Assembly: GCA_016192455.1 (NCBI GenBank)
Contig: JACPUC010000014.1
Coordinates: forward strand, 56,845-120,844
Direction of reading: 5' to 3'
From: Candidatus Tectimicrobiota bacterium
Lineage (GTDB): Bacteria; JACPUC01
DNA: 64,000 nt
The notes beneath the pieces were generated by a model. The model worked only from the letters and a program-made list of their open reading frames with translations, searched no databases and was not told the DNA's origin. This document shows positions 58,214 through 64,000 of the stretch, one piece after another. The position numbers and the translations under genes were made by a program. Positions within the stretch are counted from its first letter, which is position 1, and each line of letters begins with the position of its first letter.

Positions 58214-58352
58214 GCGTGCACCTGTGCGGCCGCCGTGTGCTGCACGCGCGGCCACCCTAGAGATTGTCGGGGGAGCCGTCAGCGCCACCCGCCACGCCGC
58301 GGGGACCCCCGCGGCCGCCGCCATCGCGGCCGGCGGCGCGCCGACGCCACCC

Positions 58353-58613
58353 TTAACCGCTCTTGCGAACGTTGGAGATGTGGATCTTCCCTTCGCGCTC
58401 GACGATGCCGCCCTGCCGGCTCAAGCGACCGGGTCGCGTATGCCGCTTGATGAAGTTGACCTTCTCCACCAGCACGCGCTGCTCATCGGGGAAGACCCGC
58501 AGGACCTTGCCGCTCTTCCCCTTCTCCTTGCCGGCAATGATGGTGACGAAATCATCCCGCCGCACGTGGAGCTTCGGCCGCTTCCCCGCCGTCTGCTTCT
58601 GCCGCCTGCTCAT
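58353..58613 (-). CDS. rplX: 50S ribosomal protein L24
   Basis: 86 residues, shorter than the E. coli protein. [29 protein letters not shown] (KOW motif) and [13 protein letters not shown] identify it. An assembly initiator for the 50S subunit. Confidence 0.95.
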   Translation of the reverse strand: MSRRQKQTAGKRPKLHVRRDDFVTIIAGKEKGKSGKVLRVFPDEQRVLVEKVNFIKRHTRPGRLSRQGGIVEREGKIHISNVRKSG

Positions 58614-58663
58614 GGCCGTTCTCCTCTCGCCGCGCCGGGCCCGTGACCGCCGCCGCGGCGACC

Positions 58664-59032
58664 CTACAGCACCTCGGGCGCCAGGGAGATGATCTTCATG
58701 AAGTTCTTGCGTCGCAGCTCGCGCGCCACCGGGCCGAAGATGCGCGTGCCGATCGGCTCGCGCGCCTCGTTGATGAGGACGGCGGCGTTGTCATCGAAGC
58801 GGATGTACGAGCCGTCGGGCCGGTTCATCTCCTTGCGCGTCCGCACGACGACGGCCTTCTGCACGGTCCCCTTGCCGATATTGCTGTTCGGCGCCGCTTC
58901 CTTCACTGCCACGACGATGATGTCACCGAGGCGCGCGTAGCGCCGGCGGGTGCCGCCGAGGACCTTGATGCACTGCACCCGGCGCGCTCCGGTGTTGTCC
59001 GCCACCTGCAGCATGGTCTTGACCTGGATCAT
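58664..59032 (-). CDS. rplN: 50S ribosomal protein L14
   Basis: 122 residues from the ATG at 59032 ([21 protein letters not shown]). [15 protein letters not shown] and [27 protein letters not shown] are diagnostic. Confidence 0.98.
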   Translation of the reverse strand: MIQVKTMLQVADNTGARRVQCIKVLGGTRRRYARLGDIIVVAVKEAAPNSNIGKGTVQKAVVVRTRKEMNRPDGSYIRFDDNAAVLINEAREPIGTRIFGPVARELRRKNFMKIISLAPEVL

Positions 59033-59077
59033 CGTTCCCACTCTCTGGCTGGGTCGATCTCGTGCGCGCCGGCGGGC

Positions 59078-59335
59078 TTACTGAGCCTTGGCGACGATCG
59101 CGAGGAGGCGCCAGCGCTTGCGGCGGCTGAGGGGGCGGCTCTCGATGATGCGCACGGTATCCCCCACGGCACAGCGATTGTGCTCGTCGTGCGCCATGAA
59201 CTTCTTGGAGGAGCGGATCGTCCGACGATACATCGGATGCTGGACGAGCCGCGATACTTCCACGGTGATAGACTTGTCGGCCTTCGTGCTCACCACGCGA
59301 CCGAGTTGAACCCGTCGACGCCGTTCTTCACTCAT
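59078..59335 (-). CDS. rpsQ: 30S ribosomal protein S17
   Basis: 85 residues. LGRVVSTKADKSITVEV, HPMYRRTIRSSKKFMAHDE and GDTVRIIESRPLSRRKRWRL match S17, an OB-fold 16S rRNA binder. Confidence 0.97.
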   Translation of the reverse strand: MSEERRRRVQLGRVVSTKADKSITVEVSRLVQHPMYRRTIRSSKKFMAHDEHNRCAVGDTVRIIESRPLSRRKRWRLLAIVAKAQ

Positions 59336-59391
59336 CGTCGCCTCTTCTCAGGGTGCGCCGCGTCACCCCTGCCACCGCTGGTTGCGCCGCC

Positions 59392-59619
59392 TCACGCGCC
59401 TGAGGCGGCCGACGCCTCCCCCGCCGCGGGGGAGCGCCGGCGTTCGTGCCGGACCGTCTTCAGGCGCGCCAGGTCGCGCCGCACGGCGGGCAGGCGCATG
59501 GGGTTATCGAGCTGGCTCGTGGCATGCTGGAAGCGCAGGTTGAAGAGCTCCGTCTGCAGCTCTCGCTCCTTCTCCTCCAGCTCGCGCTCGCTGAGGTCGC
59601 GGAGTTCACGCGCGCGCAT
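59392..59619 (-). CDS. rpmC: 50S ribosomal protein L29
   Basis: 75 residues. RARELRDLSERELEEKERELQTELFNLRFQ and the ARLKTVRHER helix match L29. The Ala-rich last 15 residues are an extension. Confidence 0.95.
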   Translation of the reverse strand: MRARELRDLSERELEEKERELQTELFNLRFQHATSQLDNPMRLPAVRRDLARLKTVRHERRRSPAAGEASAASGA

Positions 59620-59639
59620 GGCAGCGGCCTCCCTCCTGG

Positions 59640-60047
59640 TTAGAGCTCCTCGCTGTCAACAAAGACGGTGGCCAGACTGAGCTTGCGCCCGGCGAGGCGC
59701 ATGGCCTCACGCGCGACGGGCGCCGGCACGCCATCCATTTCGTAGAGGATGCGTCCGGGCTTCACCACCGCCACCCAGAACTCGGGCGCGCCTTTCCCCT
59801 TCCCCATGCGCGTCTCGTTCGGTTTCCGCGTCACCGGCTTGTCGGGGAAGATGCGAATCCAGATCTTGCCGCCGCGCTTGACGTGGCGCGTCATCGCAAT
59901 ACGCGCCGCCTCGATCTGCCGGTTCGTGAGGCGCCCCGGCTCGAGCACCCGCAGGCCGAAGCGCCCGAAGGCCACGCTGCCGCCGCGGTCCGCCGTGCCC
60001 CTGGTGCGTCCCTTCTGCTGTTTCCGGTACTTCACTTTCCGCGGCAT
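59640..60047 (-). CDS. rplP: 50S ribosomal protein L16
   Basis: 135 residues from the ATG at 60047 ([17 protein letters not shown]). [27 protein letters not shown] and [19 protein letters not shown] are diagnostic. It lies near the A-site tRNA elbow. Confidence 0.97.
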   Translation of the reverse strand: MPRKVKYRKQQKGRTRGTADRGGSVAFGRFGLRVLEPGRLTNRQIEAARIAMTRHVKRGGKIWIRIFPDKPVTRKPNETRMGKGKGAPEFWVAVVKPGRILYEMDGVPAPVAREAMRLAGRKLSLATVFVDSEEL

Positions 60048-60059
60048 CAACATGGCCGG

Positions 60060-60728
60060 CTACCTCGAAGCTCGCGGCTCGGCGCTCTCTTCCGCCTGCT
60101 GCCCGGGCAGCACCTCGCCGTTGAAAATCCACACCTTGACGCCGATGACGCCGTACGTCGTCTTGGCCTCCGCGAAGCCATAGTCGATGTCGGCCCGCAG
60201 CGTGTGGAGGGGGACCCGCCCCTCGCGGTACCACTCGCGCCGGGCGATCTCGGCGCCGCCGAGGCGGCCGGCGACCATGATCTTCACCCCCTCGGCCCCG
60301 AAGCGCATGGCCGAGCCCACGGCTTTCTTCAGGGCGGTGCGGAAGTTGACCCGCCGCTCAAGCTGCAAGGCGACGTTCTCGGCCACGAGCTGGGAGTTCG
60401 TTTCGGCCCGCCGGATTTCGCGGATGTTGATCGCCACCGGGTTGCCGATGGCGGTCTGGATGTCGGCTTTCAGGCGGTCGACATCTTGACCGCGCTTGCC
60501 GATGACGAGGCCGGGCCGCGAGGTCCAGATGTTGATCCGGGCGCGGTTCGCCGCCCGCTCGATGCCGATGCGCGCCACGCCGTGGTGCTTCAGCCGCTGC
60601 TTCAGGAAGCGGCGGATGAAGAGGTCCTGGTGGAGAACGTCGGCGTAGTCCTTGCCGGCAAACCAGCTCGACTGCCAGGTCTTGATGTAGCCAAGGCGAA
60701 ACCCGGTTGGGTGCACCTTCTGTCCCAC
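60060..60728 (-). CDS. rpsC: 30S ribosomal protein S3
   Basis: 222 residues. [13 protein letters not shown], the KH domain with [15 protein letters not shown], and [30 protein letters not shown] identify S3, part of the mRNA entry site. Confidence 0.98.
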   Translation of the reverse strand: MGQKVHPTGFRLGYIKTWQSSWFAGKDYADVLHQDLFIRRFLKQRLKHHGVARIGIERAANRARINIWTSRPGLVIGKRGQDVDRLKADIQTAIGNPVAINIREIRRAETNSQLVAENVALQLERRVNFRTALKKAVGSAMRFGAEGVKIMVAGRLGGAEIARREWYREGRVPLHTLRADIDYGFAEAKTTYGVIGVKVWIFNGEVLPGQQAEESAEPRASR

Positions 60729-60755
60729 AATCGTCTCCTTGCCGGCCCCGGGGGC

Positions 60756-61103
60756 CTAGGCGGACGCCTCGTCGTCGCTCAGCAGCACGCGGAGGTGGCT
60801 GGTGCGCTTGCGGATCATGGTGGCCCGCCCGCGCGCCCGCGGCCGCCAGCGCTTCGCCATCGGGCCGCCATCGACGCAGACCTCGGCCACCAGCAGCGCG
60901 TCGACGTCTTCCACCGCATGGTTGGCGCCGGCGTTGGCCACCGCCGAGCGCATGAGCTTCTCGAGCACGCGCGCCGCCTCGCGCTCCGTTGCCGCCAGGA
61001 TGCTGAGCGCCTGCGGCACCTTCTTGCCGCGGATGAGGTCGGCGACCTGGCGTGCCTTGCGCGGCGACAGATGGCGATAGCGCAGCCTTGCTGACACTTT
61101 CAT
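60756..61103 (-). CDS. rplV: 50S ribosomal protein L22
   Basis: 115 residues. RYRHLSPRKARQVADLIRGK, SAVANAGANH and RARGRATMIRKRTSHLRVLL match L22, whose hairpin lines the exit tunnel. Confidence 0.97.
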   Translation of the reverse strand: MKVSARLRYRHLSPRKARQVADLIRGKKVPQALSILAATEREAARVLEKLMRSAVANAGANHAVEDVDALLVAEVCVDGGPMAKRWRPRARGRATMIRKRTSHLRVLLSDDEASA

Positions 61104-61121
61104 GGCGCGTCCCTCTCCGCC

Positions 61122-61406
61122 TTACGTCTTCGTGATCATGCGCCTCGTCATGCCGCTGTGGCCGCGGAAGGTGCGCGTGGGGGCGAACTCGCCGAGCTTG
61201 TGCCCCACCATGTTCTCGGTGATGAAGACGGGCACGAACTTGCGGCCGTTGTGCACCGCGACGGTGTGGCTGATGAACTCCGGGGTGATCGTCGAACGCC
61301 GCGACCAGGTGCGCACGACGCTCTTCTCGCCGCCGCGGTTCATCACCTCGATCTTCTTCAGGAGGTGATCATCGATGAAGGGTCCCTTCTTGATGGACCG
61401 TGACAT
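61122..61406 (-). CDS. rpsS: 30S ribosomal protein S19
   Basis: 94 residues. [40 protein letters not shown] and [15 protein letters not shown] are diagnostic. Confidence 0.98.
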   Translation of the reverse strand: MSRSIKKGPFIDDHLLKKIEVMNRGGEKSVVRTWSRRSTITPEFISHTVAVHNGRKFVPVFITENMVGHKLGEFAPTRTFRGHSGMTRRMITKT

Positions 61407-61457
61407 GCGCTTCTCCCGCCCGCCGCCAGGGACCGCCGCCCTGCGCGGCTGCCTCGC

Positions 61458-62282
61458 CTAGACCTTGCGGCGCCGAATGATAAGCCGATCCGAGAGCTTG
61501 GCGCGGCGCGTCTTGTACCCCTTCGTCGGCACGCCCCACGGGGTCACCGGGTGGCGCCCGCCGGAGGTCTTCCCCTCGCCGCCGCCGTGCGGATGATCGA
61601 CGGGATTCATGGCCACCCCGCGCACCCGCGGCATGCGGCCCATCCAGCGGCTGCGTCCCGCCTTGCCGATGGTGATGTTCTCGTGGTCGGCGTTCCCCAC
61701 CTTGCCGATGGTGGCCCGACAGCTCACCGGCACCTGCCGCACTTCGCCCGACTGCAGTTTCAGCACGGCGTACTTGCCCTCTTTCGCCATGAGCTGGGCG
61801 CTCGTGCCGGCGCTGCGCATCAACTGGCCGCCGCGCCCCTTGGAGAGTTCGATGTTGTGGACGAGCTCGCCGAGAGGAATCTCCGCCAGGTCAAGGGCAT
61901 TGCCGCTGCGAATCTCCGACCCCGTGCCGGAGGTGAGGATGGTCCCCACCGCCAGGCCCTCCGGCCAGAGGATGTAGCGCTTCTCTCCATCCGCGTAGTG
62001 GAGGAGCGCCAAGTAGGCGGAGCGGTTCGGGTCGTACTCGATGGCCGCCACCTTGGCCGGCACGCCGTCCTTGTTGCGCTTGAAATCCACCACGCGGTAG
62101 CGCCGCTTGTGCCCGCCGCCGCGCCAACGGCTGGTGATGCGGCCAGCGTTGTTGCGCCCCCCGGTCTTATGGTACGGACGCAGGAGGGATTTCTCCGGGG
62201 TGCGTTTCGTCAGCTCCTCGAAGGTCGCCGCCGTCTGGAAGCGGCGCCCTGGCGAGGTTGGACGGTAGTGCTTGAGTGCCAT
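61458..62282 (-). CDS. rplB: 50S ribosomal protein L2
   Basis: 274 residues. [39 protein letters not shown] and [29 protein letters not shown] identify L2, required for peptidyl-transferase centre integrity. Confidence 0.98.
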   Translation of the reverse strand: MALKHYRPTSPGRRFQTAATFEELTKRTPEKSLLRPYHKTGGRNNAGRITSRWRGGGHKRRYRVVDFKRNKDGVPAKVAAIEYDPNRSAYLALLHYADGEKRYILWPEGLAVGTILTSGTGSEIRSGNALDLAEIPLGELVHNIELSKGRGGQLMRSAGTSAQLMAKEGKYAVLKLQSGEVRQVPVSCRATIGKVGNADHENITIGKAGRSRWMGRMPRVRGVAMNPVDHPHGGGEGKTSGGRHPVTPWGVPTKGYKTRRAKLSDRLIIRRRKV

Positions 62283-62345
62283 GGTGCATCCTGTCCCGTC
62301 AAAACCTGCAGGGTGGACGCCCGGCGCGGGCCGCGCGGCGTTACG

Positions 62346-62636
62346 CTACACCCCTTGGAAGAACTCGATGCGGTCGCCCGGCTTCAGTTTCACGATGGCT
62401 TTCTTCCAATCCGGCCGGCGCCCCTGCCGCCGCCCCTGCCGCTTCATCTTGCCGCGCAGGTTCATGGTGGCCACCTCGAGCACCGACACCTTGAAGAGTG
62501 TCTGCACGGCCTGGCGGATTTCCGGCTTGGTGGCGCGGCGATCGACGACGAAGGCCACGGTGTTGCTCGCCTCCGTGCCGGCGGAGGTCTTCTCGGTCAC
62601 CACGGGGCGCTTCAACACGTCGTAGAGACTGATCAT
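62346..62636 (-). CDS. rplW: 50S ribosomal protein L23
   Basis: 96 residues. [31 protein letters not shown] and the [20 protein letters not shown] end match L23, the docking site for trigger factor and SRP. Overlaps rplD by 4 bp. Confidence 0.97.
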   Translation of the reverse strand: MISLYDVLKRPVVTEKTSAGTEASNTVAFVVDRRATKPEIRQAVQTLFKVSVLEVATMNLRGKMKRQGRRQGRRPDWKKAIVKLKPGDRIEFFQGV

Positions 62637-63256
62637 GGCTTCAGCACCTCGTGGACGCGCGCCAGGGCCGCGCGGCTGCAGATCACGGTCTCGTAATCCA
62701 TCAGGTCGTAGGCGTTCAAGCCTTGCACCGGCAGCGTCTTGACGTGCTGGAGGTTGCGCACTCCGAGGCGCAGGTTCGGTTGCTCCTCGGCAACGAGGAA
62801 GAGGGCCTTGGCGGCGGCGCCGAGCCGCTGCAGCAGTTCCACCGCCAAGCGTGTCTTCGGCGCGCTGATCTCCACCTCATCGAGAACGACGAGGTTGCCG
62901 CTCCGGGCCTTCAGCGTCAGGGCCTGCCGCAGGGCGGCGCGGCGCACCTTGCGCGGCACGCGGTAGGCGTAGCTGCGGGGCTTCGGCCCGAAGACGATGC
63001 CGCCGCCGCGCCAGAGCGGCGAGCTGCGTCGGCCGGCGCGGGCGCGGCCGGTGCCTTTCTGGCGCCACGGCTTGCGCCGGCTGGCCCGCACCTCGGAACG
63101 CCCCAGGGTGCTGGAGGTGCCGCGCCGGCGGTTCGCAAGCTGCATGACGACCACGTCGTGGAGGACGTGCGGCCGCACCTCCACGTTGAAGATCTCGTCA
63201 TGAAGCTCGGCGCTCCCGACCTCTTCGTTCTGTTGATTCCGGACGCTGAGCTGCAT
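62633..63256 (-). CDS. rplD: 50S ribosomal protein L4
   Basis: 207 residues. [42 protein letters not shown] is the conserved rRNA-binding extension, and [19 protein letters not shown] the C-terminal end. L4 lines the tunnel and in E. coli represses the S10 operon. The gene directly upstream should be rplC but is rpsJ. Confidence 0.97.
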   Translation of the reverse strand: MQLSVRNQQNEEVGSAELHDEIFNVEVRPHVLHDVVVMQLANRRRGTSSTLGRSEVRASRRKPWRQKGTGRARAGRRSSPLWRGGGIVFGPKPRSYAYRVPRKVRRAALRQALTLKARSGNLVVLDEVEISAPKTRLAVELLQRLGAAAKALFLVAEEQPNLRLGVRNLQHVKTLPVQGLNAYDLMDYETVICSRAALARVHEVLKP

Positions 63257-63431
63257 CGTCGACTCTCGCCACTTCGGGCGGCGCCGAGGAACTCCCTCTC
63301 GGCCCCCGCGCTCCTACGTTCCGCTTCGTCCCAGAGCCTCCGGCGCGCGGGGGACTCCGCCTGCCCGCCTCCCGGGCGGAACCCTCGGCCATCCCCAACG
63401 CCGCCATCTCCCGGCGCGGCTCTTCCCAGCG
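63257..63431. other. Spacer at the expected rplC position
   Basis: 175 bp between rpsJ and rplD where rplC (about 630 bp) normally lies. None of the three leftward frames contains an L3 motif (no LGKKLGMT start and no G-rich 'QVTIQN..VV' core), so there is no visible remnant. Confidence 0.85.
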
Positions 63432-63743
<312 letters not shown>

Positions 63744-63840
63744 GGTCTGGCGCGTCCCCACCTGGCTGCAAACTACTTGGGAGAGCTGGATGCGATGCGG
63801 CGCGGCGCGGTCCTGGGCGGCGGCAGCGGCCCTGCCTCGC

Positions 63841-64000
63841 CTAGGCGAGGATGTCACTTATCACCCCGGCCCCCACCGTCCGCCCCCCCTCGCGGATCGC
63901 AAACCGCAGCTCCTTCTCCATGGCGATCGGCATGATCAGCTCCACCTCCACCCGCACGTTGTCCCCCGGCATCACCATCTCCGTCCCCTCCGGCAGCTTC
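63841..64000 (-). CDS. tuf: Elongation factor Tu, C-terminal end (5' part outside window)
   Basis: The last 52 codons, encoding [20 protein letters not shown] and then [27 protein letters not shown], the standard end of EF-Tu domain 3. The stop is at 63841-63843, 97 bp upstream of rpsJ, indicating that the str operon precedes the S10 operon. Confidence 0.97.
   Translation of the reverse strand, partial: KLPEGTEMVMPGDNVRVEVELIMPIAMEKELRFAIREGGRTVGAGVISDILA

Overview
This is a GC-rich chromosomal window from a Gram-negative bacterium. The diderm envelope is indicated by a beta-barrel protein with a C-terminal Phe (left edge), three lipobox lipoproteins, an LptC-like protein and an LpoA/LppC-like protein. 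The mixture (DUF4416 protein, zinc-finger HscB, class V aminotransferase fused operonically to serA, LIV transporter plus aryl-CoA ligase and methylmalonyl-CoA mutase) suits an environmental lineage such as Methylomirabilota/Rokubacteria, Tectomicrobia or the old Deltaproteobacteria. The phylum cannot be fixed from the sequence alone. No CRISPR array, prophage, insertion sequence, rRNA or tRNA gene was found. Most of the window is core genome with an orderly catabolic cluster in the middle.

Layout. 1-3 kb: the end of an outer-membrane protein, a FlgT_C-like lipoprotein and a secreted protein. 3.3-8 kb: a strong promoter with a long leader, an aminotransferase overlapping serA (serine synthesis) and then purA. 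8.1-10.8 kb (minus): DUF4416 protein, acylphosphatase, and the tatA/B-tatC translocase pair. 11.1-14.8 kb: two large secreted Ig/IPT-like proteins whose C-terminal domain is shared with the secreted protein at 1.9-2.9 kb. 15.1-18.2 kb (minus): khpA, yidD and an LpoA/LppC-like lipoprotein. 19-24 kb: urate-oxidase-N membrane protein, HU, BON lipoprotein, Fsr-like MFS, HscB, hotdog thioesterase. 24.5-28.6 kb (minus): ftsK with an abnormal C-terminus and an Atg22-like MFS protein.

28.8-38.4 kb (minus): a catabolic block of LivGFMH transporter genes, a benzoate-CoA-ligase-family enzyme, methylmalonyl-CoA mutase large subunit, an ATP-grasp acyl-CoA synthetase subunit and an SDR dehydrogenase. Together these suggest uptake of a branched-chain or aromatic acid, CoA activation, and exit through propionyl/methylmalonyl-CoA. 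No LivK binding protein, B12-binding mutase subunit or ACD alpha subunit is nearby. 38.8-42.4 kb (plus): a 43-residue basic protein, an LptC-like protein, a half-size permease and SppA. 42.4-43.1 kb is a gene-free cluster of small palindromic repeats. 43.1-47.6 kb (minus): SDR, CinA, a metallo-beta-lactamase-fold hydrolase, alanine dehydrogenase and a PaaI-type thioesterase.

47.9-64 kb (minus) is the S10-spc-alpha ribosomal superoperon in canonical order, from tuf and rpsJ to rpoA and rplQ, with secY, adk, map and infA embedded. The striking exception is that rplC (L3) is absent: rpsJ is followed after 175 bp by rplD. That missing essential gene is the most notable single observation. The others are the trio of paralogous secreted proteins, the altered FtsK gamma domain, the degenerate CinA amidase domain and the repeat cluster.
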